64,000 nucleotides of DNA from Candidula unifasciata (Eukaryota; Mollusca; Gastropoda; Stylommatophora; Geomitridae), in assembly GCA_905116865.2 (NCBI GenBank), contig CAJHNH020002020.1:62001-126000 (forward strand), written 5' to 3'. The position numbers and the translations under genes were made by a program. Shown here piece after piece: positions 1 through 11,600 of the stretch. Below the pieces are notes generated by a model that saw nothing but the letters and a program-made list of their open reading frames with translations, was not told the origin of the DNA and made no database searches. Numbering within the stretch: position 1 is the stretch's first letter; each line of letters begins with the position of its first letter.

Positions 1-19
1 AGACAATCTCTTAACCTTC

Positions 20-235
20 CCCATATGGGTTCGGACCCCCATAAAAAAGACCCGCTGCCCGACTAATTAAGGGTTTCTTCCGAAGACAGAGCACTTTTGC
101 CTGACAGGCAAGGAACCAACAGTCTGCATACAAATAAGCCATATTAGTGCACGCAAAACTGAAGTTGTGGAACAAGACTTAAGTCCAGAAGTGGAGGAAC
201 AATAGCAACAACGGCCGGTAAACACAAAGCAGAAA
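20..235 (+). repeat. GAA-family SINE copy, degraded, no tail
   Basis: Matches the body of the GAA-tailed family best seen at 9951-10237 (GGTTCGGACCCC start, GACTAATTAAGG, GCCTGACAGGCAAGGAACCA), with several small changes. Confidence 0.7.
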
Positions 236-279
236 CAGATTTCCTAATTCTCTCTACTTCTTTCTATGAGTGCCCTTTG

Positions 280-283
<4 letters not shown>

Positions 284-318
<35 letters not shown>

Positions 319-355
319 TATATATGTATATGGTTATATATATATACATACATTT
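284..355. repeat. (TA)n microsatellite
   Basis: Uninterrupted TATATA run followed by an imperfect TATATG/TATAC tract. Confidence 0.9.
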
Positions 356-459
356 ATATTTATATTTCTACAGCTTCAAGGGTTCCCCCTCCATTTATTT
401 ATGGCAATGACGTGTAACACAATGGAACCTGCCAATAAAATCTCGTCTTTTTTTTAAAT

Positions 460-660
460 TATGAAATTTCCAGAAGCCATGAGTTGTTAACCCTTTGGAT
501 CGCTACTATTGATATCGCAACCCTTCGGCCTTAATTCTATGATAGATAACGTAAATCTGGGAGCAATGTGACTTTTCTGCCGACCCCCGGACCACAAGAA
601 GTTCGCCACCCGGTCGCCGCGCAGTCAGGTTTAATCATCTGAGCTAGTGAGCCGGGCAAT
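460..660 (-). repeat. tRNA-derived SINE (second copy at 61755-61958)
   Basis: On the minus strand it starts GCCCGGCTCACTAGCTCAGA, a tRNA-like head with box A, and ends in a pyrimidine-poor tail. The copy at 61755-61958 is about 85% alike and shows box A TAGCATAGTTGG and box B GGTTCACGCCC. Confidence 0.7.
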
Positions 661-689
661 CTCTTTCCTAAATGTTTGTGTATTCTATA

Positions 690-1000
690 CAAAGCATTAT
701 TGTCAGCTGTGCTTGGTAGTTATTGCTGTGTTTGTTATTCGACTCATGCTTCGTTAATACAAATTTCTGTAAAAGGTGCCATTTAAATAGTTTGGAAATA
801 AATTCTGTCCGTATTCCATAGTTGTGGGTTTCAGGCTGTATGATAGACATGCCAACGAAGCCACCCTTTGGTGGGGGGGGGGGGGGGGGAGTGCATAGTT
901 GGTTGTGTTTTTAGTACCCTTATTTTCATGGCGATTTTTATGTTGTCTAGTGTGTTCTTCTATCTCTCTACTTCTTTCTATGACTATGAGTGCCTATCAA
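690..1000. repeat. Dispersed repeat, copy 1 of 3 (family D3)
   Basis: Shares TTGTTATTCGA, TTCTGTCCGTATTCCATAGT and GTACGATAGACAT blocks with 5280-5690 and 44090-44444. A run of G interrupts it at 872-889. Class unknown; no ORF. Confidence 0.65.
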
Positions 1001-1375
1001 TACGTCTATCTTCTATCTTCTTTTACCCCACCAGGACATCACACATGCGATAAACACCAGATGACACAATGTGCCACCATGCGAATGAGAATCACCCGTG
1101 GAGAGGTTCTAAAAACCACGTTCAGCCATTAGACCATATTTATGGCCGGGCTATATTGCGGCCCTGGCAAGAGCCAGAGTAGGGCTTCAAATAACGAAAA
1201 ATTGCATCTCACAAGGAGACGACTGGATAAGCAATACGTTTTTGTTAGTTATATATATTCCTAATTTTGGTGATCATTTGGGAACGAAAAGCGGTGAAGA
1301 TGGTAATCATTGTCCCCATTTGGAGAAAAATAAAGGGGGACAAACTAGACTAAAACATACAGGGACATCACCATT

Positions 1376-2020
1376 TTGAGCTATATTGGGGGGAAAAAAA
1401 TCTACACAGGTGGATCCGTTACACGCAAAAAGAAGCGCATGGGCTCAGCGGGCAGAACAGTCAAAGAAACCAACGGCGCTTTCTCCATGACAAGCAGCAG
1501 CATGACGATGAAGGTGATGGCAGTGACGCAGCGTTCGCTTGGCTCGAAACACAAAACTACACCCGCGTATGTATAGTTAGTGATTCAATGAGTATGATCC
1601 AGAGGGTTCAGGCAGGTTGGGTGCGAAGACAATGGCTTAAATCATTACAAAAGTCCTGTGTGTAGAGTCGCCTTTATTTTTGTTCCGGGATACGAAGGCG
1701 TCGATGGAAATAAAAGAGCTGAAGGTTGGCTGGATCCGCTATCACTACCGACGGTCAGCCTATGGATCATGCTGATATTATTAATGCCCTCAGAGAAATG
1801 GAAATGATAGAGGACTTTGGGGGCAGTGAATCCACATCACTCGCCGGAATGTCAGACTTAGGAATTAAGATCGGCATAGCAAAAAACGAGACACACACCA
1901 GAAGACTTGTTAATCAACATAGAACTGGTACTAATTGCCATCGGACGTTGGGGTTCATACAGAGGGAAAGATCTGAGCACCTATGGACATGTGCGGAGTG
2001 CAATAATGATATCCCAACTA
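1376..2020 (+). pseudogene. LINE fragment: RNase H domain and C-terminus (broken)
   Basis: Contains an RNase H start (YTGGSVTRKKK for YTDGS), SDSMSMIQ, a broken GYEGVDGNKRAE (for GHAGVxGNERAD) and a C-terminal EHLWTCAECN zinc-knuckle-like motif. Frames change several times, so it is dead. Same family as 19137-19712. Confidence 0.7.
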
Positions 2021-2510
2021 ACTAACTACTTGGAAAAAATAACTGCAAAAATACTAGAATTTAGGGCTCGACTAGTAGGCCTACTAGAACCCCACTTACG
2101 TAAGAGGCAGTTTGGTTTCAGGAAGGAAAGGAGCTATACAGATGCAATATTTTCTCTTAGGCACATTTGTGAACAATCTATTGAATATGATAAAAGACAA
2201 CACCTTATACTTATAGATCAAGAGAAGCCATTCGATCAAGTCAATAGATGCAAACTATTGAAAATTCTAGAAAAATATGATAATCAAGATCCACTACTGA
2301 ATATCATCATCACTCTTTATCAATTTAGTCAGCGCTCAGTAAGAACAAAGGAAGGAATGACAGACTGGTTTTCCATCTCAACAGGTGTCAGACAGGGATG
2401 TGTTCTCTCATCATTGCTGTTCATTACTTACACGGATATAATTACACAGGAGGCAAATACAGACACTGAAAAAAATAAACTTCTTTTTGCAGACGATCGG
2501 TGTCTAATAA
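2020..2510 (+). pseudogene. LINE reverse transcriptase fragment
   Basis: One open frame includes QFGFRKERSYTDAIFSLRHI, a degraded DLEKAFD (DQEKPFDQVNR), TGVRQGCVLSSLLFITY and LLFADD, the palm motifs of non-LTR reverse transcriptases. The frame ends at 2632 inside the following SINE. No endonuclease precedes it. Confidence 0.85.
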
Positions 2511-2545
2511 ATACATCACGAATAACAGGATTTACAACATGTACT

Positions 2546-2832
2546 TCCCCGTGTGGGTTTCAGGGCCCCATTGTGGGGAAAACAAGAATAGACCCACTGC
2601 CTCCCCAAAAGCATGTCGTAAGAGTCGACTAATTGGGGAGCATCCTTTGAAGTCGGAGTGCATCTGCCGGAAAGGCAAGGAACCAACAGTCTGTATTCAA
2701 GAGAATGAGATCTGTAAAACTGATGCACACGCAACACTCAGGTTCTGGAGCAGGACTGCAGTTCAGTAGTGGACGAGCAAACAGAACTTTCCGCCAGAGT
2801 GTACATCTGGTGAACGCGAAGAAGAAGAAGAT
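2546..2832 (+). repeat. GAA-tailed SINE
   Basis: Complete body from CGTGTGGGTTTCAGGGCCCC to a GAAGAAGAAG tail. It is fused directly after the RT fragment and provides that frame's stop codon. Confidence 0.85.
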
Positions 2833-2844
2833 AACATGTACTCG

Positions 2845-4690
2845 GTCGGCACCATGTGAACTGAAGTTGCCTAGCGACTAGATGCTTATCTGCCAGCCCG
2901 AAGGTGAAAATCTTATCGAGTCAGATTTCTCTTCTTCCAGAACTGACCTTCGCTTCCAAATCGACCGAGCCAAAAATGAGTTAGTGCCAGGTGATGTCCT
3001 GCAAAGTAAAGACGGCCAGTATGGTTGCCTTCGCCTGGTTACATGGCCCTCAGAACCATGTAATTCAGCCCCGGGACTACCCCAGGGTTCTGCAATTTCA
3101 ACGGTGCTCTTTAATGTGTATACAAGCAAGACTGCAGAACTTGAAGCACCAGGTGTTGGAAGGATATTGACATTTGCTGATGATGTTCTTGCATATGGGC
3201 GAGGGAGTGACAGACAACGGATGGCCCAAGAGCTTCGGGCAACTGTAGACAAAGTGACTGGTATGCAGAAATGAGTGCCGTCGTCAACCTAGAAAAGGCG
3301 GATGTTTTGTGGTGCTCTCTGGACAATAGAATTGTGAGAGCTAATGTTCCAAGCCTCACAATTTATAACAGTAATATCAAAAGAGAAAGCAAACTGAGGT
3401 ACCTGGGTATCACTTTCGATAGACGCTTTTCCTATAGGGAACACGTGGAGGCAGTTGCGGTGAAATGCCAAAAAGGACTAAATGCTCTCAAGATTATGGA
3501 CATGGAACAAAGAATGCTGTTCATAATGTTCCAGCATGTAATCCTGTCGGTGATAGATTATGGACTTGGCATGCTTACCATATCAAAGAGTCAGCTGATA
3601 AAACTCTAATCATACAGAGTGAAGCTATGCGGATAATTCTGGGATGTACAAGAGATACTACAGCAGTATGTATGCGATATAAACTTGCACTGCATACTAC
3701 TGCAGATAAGCTCAAAGTTCAGCAGGCAAAATCATATCTCAGAGGCTGCAGAAAAGAAGCACCTCCTGCATGAAGCCCTGGGTAGAGCTAAGGGTCATAG
3801 ACTGAAAGAGGAAGGTCTTGGATGGCCCAGGCTGAAGACACAATCGAACAAATGTGCAGGCTTGATACATTTGAGTGAGGAGAGGAGATGGTCAAGGTGT
3901 CCGAACAAGTTTCAGACTAATGTAGGGTTCTAATAACTTTAGGTCGTAAGTGCAGAGACTGGCCATCTGGTGCTGCAGAATCATAAGTTCAACTAATGAT
4001 TCATGACAATTCCCGCCCAGGTGATGTGATTATCTATACAGATGGCTCTGTGTCAAGGGGCAGATCACGCGCATGGGGGTTCATAGCAAAGTCGATGGAC
4101 GTCGCTTAGTGCAGCAAAGCTTTGCATATGATATCACAATGTCTGGTTTGAGAATGGAGGTGGAGGCGGTCTCTGCTACCTTCCGCTGGCTTGACAATCA
4201 GCTGTACACACATGCCGTTTTTGTAAATGACTCACAGAGCATGTTGAGAAGGGTGAATACAGGCATGCTTCGTGCAGAGTGGCAAGCATCACTTCAGAGG
4301 TCCCGGGTAGTTAGCACCCTTTGGATATTTTCTCCAGGAAATGCCGGTGTGTTGGGAAATGAGCAGACAGACAGACTGGCCGGTTCTGCACCACTTAGTG
4401 GTGAATTGATGTATGAAAGGCTAGATATCGTGAAGGCCCTTTGGAAAAGAGTGAACAGTGTGGATGCGCTGATAGATCATTACGGTCTAAGGAGAGTGGG
4501 GCTGCGAGGAGTTATCAGGGATCTGGCAGACGCTCAGCACTGAGGGGAAGGATGAGATGGAAATACAATCAGACGGCTACTGGTGCCATCGGAATTTGAA
4601 CTTTTCGCTTGCTGCTGAAGATGGGGACTGAACACTTATGGGAGTGTCCCGAGTGCTGTAATGCCGATTCTTAATTTAACATTCAACAAA
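2845..4690 (+). pseudogene. RNase H-bearing LINE (I/Jockey-like), 5'-truncated and frameshifted
   Basis: In order: RT palm (TGLPQGSAISTVLFN-type LPQGSAISTVLFNVYTSK, ILTFADDVLAYG), thumb (LRYLGITFDRRFSYREHVEA), RNase H (YTDGSVSRGRSRAWGF at about 4036; VNDSQSMLRR; FSPGNAGVLGNEQTDRLAG) and a C-terminal TEHLWECPECC motif near 4635. Domains lie in different frames with stops between. Other copies of its tail are at 6480-6600, 7180-7370, 9710-9835 and 17440-17600. Confidence 0.85.
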
Positions 4691-4795
4691 CATTCGAGAG
4701 AAACGAAAGCTGTGGGCTGGATTCCATCCGTGATATCGAAGTGATTGCACGGAATATAATGAAGTGGAGAAATAGTATACCAGTTCTATGTGACA

Positions 4796-4990
4796 TATTA
4801 TGGTACATCATAATCATATGGTGTCTTGCCGACTGGCATGGGCGATCATGCCTCTCCATAATCTACGATCTCCTGCAGCATGTATCAGTTCATGTGCCGA
4901 CACACCTCCATGCCACGCAACAAGACTGTCAAGAATCTTCTCTCGTTGTCTACCTCTATCCCTCCTTCCACAGATATTTCCAATGGGCAT
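4796..4990 (-). repeat. LINE/SINE 3' fragment of the TCATCATCA-flanked family
   Basis: Block with CCGACTGGCATGGGCGATCA, TGCCTCTCCA and AGACTGTCAAGAATC shared with 33535-33740; short pieces recur at 61670-61720 and 63885-64000. Orientation is inferred from the (TGATGA)n end. Confidence 0.5.
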
Positions 4991-5279
4991 ACATACGCTT
5001 CTACTTTACCGTCAAATTACCCCCCCCCCCCTCCCCCAGACCAAAAAAAAAAAACTTGGAAGGTTATGAAAACACTTCACCGGTCACCGTTGACAGAAGC
5101 AGACGAACTGTTTCGTGCCGATGAATACATTGTCTGTTTATCATATACAATATTTCTACGGCTTCAAGGGCCCTCCATCTGGCAGTGTATGATGTGAGTT
5201 ACTTGTAACACAGTCCAGCTTACCAATCAAATCGCTTTCTTAAATGTTTGCTTATAATTTGTTTTGTAGACACACAGCG

Positions 5280-5690
5280 TTAAAGTTAAAGTCCGATATG
5301 TTTTTAACTGTTGTTGTGTTTGTTATTCGACCGATGCATATATTTATATTATATTTGATTGATGTAAATTTCTGTAACCTATGGTGCCACTTCAATTGTT
5401 TAAGATGAATTCTCTATCCCGTATTCCATAGTTGTGGATTTCAGGCTGTACGATAGACATGGCTAATGAAGACACCTTTGTTTAGGAGTGTCTAGTTGAT
5501 CATGTTCTTAGCAGACTTGTTTCCATATCGAGGCACACACACACCATTTGGTGGTGACAGGTTAGATTCTCGGTATGGTAACTATAGCTGTTGATTTTTA
5601 TGTTGTTTAGTGTGTCCTGCTATCTTTCTGCAACTTTCTACGAGTGCCTATTAATACATTGTCTGTTTGTTTATTATGAATACAATATTT
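5280..5690. repeat. Dispersed repeat, copy 2 of 3 (family D3)
   Basis: Same ordered blocks as 690-1000 and 44090-44444: TTGTTATTCGACC, GTATTCCATAGTTGTGG, TACGATAGACATGG and TGTCCTGCTATCTTTCT. Confidence 0.65.
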
Positions 5691-5729
5691 GGCTCTCCTT
5701 TAAATACCGATCGTTAGCTAGAAGACCGA

Positions 5730-6470
5730 CGGTCGCTTAGTGGGAGTTTACTCCCTTGGTTGCAGTGCAAATACGGACTGTACAGAGGGAACGAAACAAA
5801 TGACATACTTACTTATCATCATACGGTTGCGTATACAGTTGCGTAGTCATCGTACGGTTGCGTAGGGTTTGGGTTAGGGTTAGGGATAGAGTTAGCGTTA
5901 GGGGTAGGGTTAGGGTTAGATGTGAAAACTTTGACGTAGGAGTTCTAAATATTGGCCGACAATGTGATGCTTGTGGGAGTGGCGCCACTGGAATTATCCT
6001 TAATATGTCGGCAATAGCGCGCAGCTAGTGCCCAATTGATGGCGAATTGTCCGTGTGAATAGCATCCACAGTCCTTCAATTGTTTGGGTGTGTATGTCAC
6101 TGTGTGCGATTAGTTGGAACTCCTGCATCAAATTTGTCACATCTAACCCTACCCCTAACCCTACCCCTAACCCTACCCCTACCCCTAACCCTAACCCTAT
6201 CCCTAACCACGCAAATTTATCGGTCATTAAGGCATACAGATCTGCAGGAGTCACATCCGTAGCAGCTAACAGCACCATTATTTAAGGATATATTTACAAC
6301 AACAAAAAAAAACCCAGATGTCCCCGAGGAGTCAAATAAACACCCAGATCTGGGGGACACACCCAAGCATTGGCAGCCCTGATGTCAACCTCACTGTCTG
6401 TTTTGATTCGTGACTTTTCCGCTCCGTATTTGCAATGCAGCCAAGGAAGAGAACTCCAACTAAGCGACCG
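5730..6470. mobile_element. Foldback/MITE-like element with telomere-like repeats in both arms
   Basis: The ends are inverted repeats: CGGTCGCTTAGTGGGAGTTT at 5730 and its complement ending at 6470, matching over about 48 bases with roughly 6-7 differences. Inside, TTAGGG-type repeats (5863-5917) face CCCTAA-type repeats (6145-6208), and a third inverted block (5918-5946 against 6116-6144) closes on a loop of about 170 bases. No transposase and no clear target duplication. It abuts a minus-strand LINE tail at 6480. Confidence 0.75.
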
Positions 6471-6479
6471 TGCTCAGTC

Positions 6480-6600
6480 CCCATCTTCAGCAGCAAGCGA
6501 AGAGTTTAAATTTTGATAGTACCAATAACCCTCTGATTGTATATCCATCTCATCCTTCCCCTGAGTGTTGAGCGTGGCCAGAACTCTATGTCAAGGGTTC
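6480..6600 (-). repeat. LINE 3' tail, inverted copy
   Basis: Reverse complement of the 4530-4640 tail of the RNase H LINE (CAGCAGCAAGCGAA, GAGGGTTATTGG region, CTCATCCTTCCCCTGAG). Confidence 0.7.
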
Positions 6601-7180
6601 CCCGTCTATCTGTTTATTATACATTGTCTGTTTTGCTTATTATGTATACAATATTTCTACTACCTCAAGGCTTTTCCCTCTGTTTATTTATGTGAATTAG
6701 GGATTTCAAATCACGTCCAATGTGCTGTTTGATGCCAGCTCGTCATGTTCATGTTTCTTGTTTATTTCACAGAGTACAGTACATCTGTGAGTTTTATTTT
6801 ACTTGATGAAAATGCTAAAATCATTCATACTGATCAAGGAACAAGCTCAAAACTTGCTTTTCATTACTGCAGTACTAATGTGATAATCATCTTTGTCAGT
6901 AGGGGGTTGCCGTGAGGGGCTTCCTAACTTGAAGACTCAGGAGCAGCAGTTCAAGAAGAACAAAAATCTCCCACCACTATCCCCCCCCCCACCCCCCACC
7001 CCTCCCCACCCCCACCTTTTAGGATTGCAGTCTGTAGTATTAACATCTCAAAGATGAGAATCAGACAGGTACAAATCCGGGTCAATCATCAAGCCTTATA
7101 CAGAAGCACAATTATATTGGAGAATCTGCAGAGAAACAAGATTATTATGGCCTGGAGAGAATGAGGCACCTGGTGTAACC
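6600..7180. other. Intergenic stretch, no gene seen
   Basis: A short diverged repeat similar to 5150-5180 lies near 6600-6690. A C-rich tract is at 6975-7015. Nothing coding is supported. Confidence 0.5.
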
Positions 7181-7370
7181 AGAGGGTCTGTCTGGCTCAC
7201 TACACTCAGAGGAAAGGCAAAATGGACATATAACCATATTGTGACGGGTACCATCAATATTGGAACTCTGTGCTGACTGCTGAAAATGAGGACGGAGCAC
7301 ACATGGAAATGCTTCGAGTGCTGTGATGTTAATTCTTGGCTCAAGTCAACTGAACTCAGTTATATTGGAG
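7180..7370 (+). repeat. LINE 3' tail
   Basis: Same tail as 4530-4660, with GGTACCATCAATATTGGAAC and a broken EHTWKCFECC reading before GTGATGTTAATTC. Confidence 0.65.
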
Positions 7371-7854
7371 CACCACAAACAGGTTACAAAGTAAACAGTT
7401 GTCCAGTGTACGTGAGTGCGTTCACTAGCTGAGAACACCACATATTTTATATAACTTTGTCATTTATTTTTGTTTTCATGTTTGTAATAGGTTTACTGGT
7501 AGAATATTTAGTTCAGCTATCCCAGTGTCATAGTTCCTTCCTTCTTGTGCTTGTTTGCTAGTACAGTCCTGTCCTGCAAGAGTCTTATGTTTATTTGTCA
7601 AGTCTTTTCTTTGAAGCTGATAATTAACATATTAACTGTGCAATAGACCCTTGCTATGTCATACATACTACAGCTTTTCAAGAGACTCAATTTATTCTTT
7701 CTTACATTATTTTTCTACTGAATGAGAATATTTGTTTATGTGATTTACGTATTTATTAATCTTTTCTTGCCATGCACCAAAGCTGTCTTTTAACAGTTTC
7801 TTACTCACTTATTCTTTAGCTTAGCTCTAGATACAAAATTAGACAGTTTTGAGA

Positions 7855-8225
7855 ACAAATATATTAGAAGAATACTAAATCTCCGCTGGACTGATTTTAG
7901 ATCAAATACGCAAATAAGACAAAAGAACAAGCAAGAAAATGTATCCAATTTTATAAGAAAGTGCTGCTAGAACTACATCGGCAGTGCACTCAGAATGGAT
8001 TAGACAAGACCACCTCATCAAGCTCTAATATGGGCATTATAAAGGAAAAAGAAAACGGGAAAGACAAAGAGAAACTCTTTATAGAACCATTATCAGGGAA
8101 GGCTCAACCATGGGTCTAATGAATATCCAAGACCTAAAGCAGGTAGCAATGAACTGCCAGACATGGAGAGCTGTGACCTCTGCCCTGTGCTCCGCCCTAG
8201 GCCCAAGAGGAAAGACTAACTAATT
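7855..8225 (+). pseudogene. LINE C-terminal fragment (GKRSRGRPRET type)
   Basis: The degraded reading corresponds to RGRPRET-type RT C-termini: repeats GGAAAGACAAAGAGAAACTC, ATTATCAGGGAAGGCTC and TCCAAGACCTAAAGCAG, ending GGAAAGACTAACTAA. The better copy is 22385-22640, reading GKRSRGRPRETLRRTIIREG. Confidence 0.75.
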
Positions 8226-8587
8226 CTTCACCTGTTTATTCCTATTGAAGCATAGACCCTCAACCAACTCATGCAATCTCATCCATTTGCATCTATTGCA
8301 GCTGTCCCATGTCCTTGCCCATTGATGTCAAATTCTTCCCTTTTCTGTTGCTAACAAATATTACTTCATCTTCTGCCACTCAAACAAGAACCCTCAACCA
8401 AACCATGTTATCGGTCGCTGTTTTCCCGCAGCTCTCTCCATACACTCCCTATATTTGTTTCAGCTCAGTGGCTTCCATTGGAAGGACTTGTAATTATAAT
8501 ACTGAGTTTTCACAATGTTTGTCTTTGTCCAGCACTATCTTCATCTCATTCACAGATTGTTTCATCTGGTATTGCATAATTTTCAGA

Positions 8588-8651
8588 ATGCAAGACACTG
8601 ATGATGAAGATGGCGCAACTAGTCACTTCAGCTCACTACGACATGCAGAAG
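8588..8651 (+). CDS. SLC15A: SLC15A exon 1 (start codon exon)
   Basis: An acceptor (tttcag, to 8586) is followed by one base and ATG at 8588. The reading MQDTDDEDGATSHFSSLRHA runs to a GAAG/gtaagt donor, ending in phase 1. It encodes an acidic cytosolic N-terminal tail. The acceptor directly before ATG implies at least one non-coding 5' exon upstream, which I could not place. Phase and joined reading fit exon 2. Confidence 0.8.
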
Positions 8652-11600
8652 GTAAGTGTCTGTTCATAAAAGATCACCTTCATTGCATATTAACTTGAAA
8701 AGGTGCTGTAATTGCTATTCCCCCCTCCCCTCCCCACCCACTCCTTTTTTGATGATGAATCTCTTCACAGTGAACAAACTCCACAGCATTGATAAGGATC
8801 CCAATATTTGCACCAGTTACACGACTACAGTAGATTTGATGGGTTATCTAGAGGAAAAAGCAGAGGAGGAAAAAACCAGCCTTGGCAATTGACTATTCTA
8901 GGGAAATAAACTGGTTATTCATATAACACATTATGAACAAGCGTATTTTGAAATTTGTAGAAGCAGTTGAAATTAGGATGGACAGACTCACATTATGTAA
9001 ACAAAATGATCATGTAGTTAATCTCAGATATGCATGACAAGATGTATATTGTTTCAAGACTATCCGATTTGTTTATTTTAGTTGAAAAGATTTGTCAACT
9101 TCAATCATGTTTTTTTTTCAATATGTACCTATGCACCTGAAAAAAATACAGCAAAATATGCCAGCCAGTAAATTGTGCAGTATATTGTTTGTGTCCTCAT
9201 TTGAATTGATAAAAAAATTTACAGTTGTAATTAAAGGTCCCCTTTTCTTGCCTGTAGGCTCCTTAGACACATGTTTAGACTAAGAACTTGGTGGGTGGTA
9301 TGATCAGTATGATGCTGGCTGCCTCTAATATGCAGAACCTTTTCTAGTGCACAGTTTAAGCCTAGGTTAACCTGGGAGACCAGGTCAAGTTTTAAAAACC
9401 CTTTACCGTATGAATTTGAACCTTAGACCACAGGGTGACAGGCAATCATGTTAGCAGCTGTGCTATCCAGATTGAGGTTCCGATGGTAGCAAAAGTTTGG
9501 ATTAAAAAAATACAATTTTTTGTCCATTAACTCCATCATGTTTTTAGGATATTTGAGTAAAGGTAATTCTCAAAGAAAATCATTTACTCAGTCAAGATAA
9601 TCCACATTGGCCACATCATTAGTTGAAAACTGGAGTACATCATGACATCAGGAAAGTTGGTAGAGGCCGAAGGGCAAGGGAAACCAAGTCAGATATTACT
9701 TTGGTATCATGTCATGGACTGATACCATCAGTATTGAAACTCTGCGCTGGCTGCTGAAGATAAGGACAGAGCACAAATGGGAATACCCCGAGTGCTGTGA
9801 TGTCAATTCTTGACTCGACTCGACTCAACTCATGTCATGGAGGTTCATGTATATTAGAGACAGCTGGCACAAGAGACAGAAGTCTGGATAGACATGCTGA
9901 TGCCCCATGGCATGGGCTTTAAGAAAAGCATCATATTGCTGCTTGTGTTTTTCCTGTGTGGGTTCCAGGTCCCTATTATAGGGAAAACAGGAATAGACCC
10001 ACTGCCTACCCAAAAGCATGTCATAAGAGTCGACTGATTGGGAGCTTCTTTCGAAGTCGAAGTGCATCTGCCTGAGAGGCAAGGAACCAGCAGTCTGCAT
10101 ACAAATGAGTCAGATCTGTAAAATGGATGCACACACAACACTCAAGTTCTGGAACAGGACTGCAGTCCAAAAGTGGATGAACAACCAGAACTTTCCGCCA
10201 GAGTTTACAGCTTGGGAATATCGAAGAAGAAGAAAAAGCTGCTTGTGTTTACCAAGACTTAGGGGATATGATCTCTGGCTGTAGTCTCAAAACACTGTTT
10301 TTAAATGACTTTTGTTGCTTTTGTCTGGTAGATTAATTGCGTGTGCAGCTACTGACCCCATTGTAATTGCTGCTTTCCTCATCGTAAACTGCATATCTAG
10401 TGTTAGACTGTTTGTGTTGGCATTTCTGATGGCTGTCTTATGGATTTGACCTGTATATATGGTATCAGATTTGCTGAGACTGCAGTCTGTGTCAGTTTTT
10501 TTCACAATCAGCAATGATGCAGATTCTGTGGTTTTCTTTCACACAGGAGCAGAGCAACTATGGGGTGACCCATTTGCTATGAAATTGGAACTCTGATTAC
10601 CTGATTGGTAGTCTTTTCATTTCTGGCAGTCAAGTGCACTGGACTTGTTTTAGTATTTAGTCTGCCAGATTTTAAATCCAGGTTTTTCATGACTCTTTCC
10701 TTGTAAAAAAAAAAAGGGGGGGGGGGGATGATATTAACAGCATAAAAAAATATAGTTTGTGATGGAGTTGTTTTTTTATAGCTTTAGTGTTGTCATAACT
10801 GGTAACATGGATGTTTGAATGATTTACAGAAGAGAGCCTGTTGAGTAAGATGTGTAATGACATGGAGATCAGTCGAGAGGAACCTGTTTGTGTAAGTGAT
10901 ATTAAATAAAATATAGAGTCTTGTCATGGGATTTGTCTGTCTTTTTTTATGTTTCTAGTGTCTTTTTATTCTGTATCCTCTTCATGTCTTTTGACACATA
11001 AGGCATTCACAAGTGATCTCCATTGTTTCTGGTCTGCTTCTTTCCCTCTCTTTCCTACTGTTACAGTGTACTCCAGTTGTCTCCTCCTTGTGATGTGACC
11101 AAAGAATATAGTGTAAACTGGGGCAAACAGTTCTGGTTGTTATTCACCTCTGAACTTGTCTTATACCTCAACCTGAGTATTGCATGTACATTGGTTTGAC
11201 AGATCTGACTTATTTGTAAGCCGATAATTGGTTCCTCACTTCTTAGATGTTGGCATCTGTGGCTAAGGCTATGCAAATGTGCTTTGTAATACCAGATTTG
11301 ATCCCAGCTGCGGACAATTTGTCGTGCATTGGTTTCAAAAGTGGTACCGAGAGCTAACCGTTGAGAAAGTAATCGCAAACTGCTGAATTTAAAATTTACC
11401 TAGAAAAACTGCAACAGCCAACCCCCCAAAAAAATGCGAGAGTTGGTTTTGCAACGTCCTGTAAAGGATACACGATTAACTTACGACATTCTTATAGGGG
11501 AGGCAGAGGGTCTATTTTTTGTTTTCCCCACAGTGAGCCTCGAAACCAACTCAGAGAATCTAGGACCTACAGATCATGTGTTAAACACACTAGTTAAACT

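Noticed and set aside
5863..6208. Telomere or chromosome end
   Set aside because: The TTAGGG-type tracts are short, degenerate, in opposite directions and within an inverted-repeat element inside a normal gene region.
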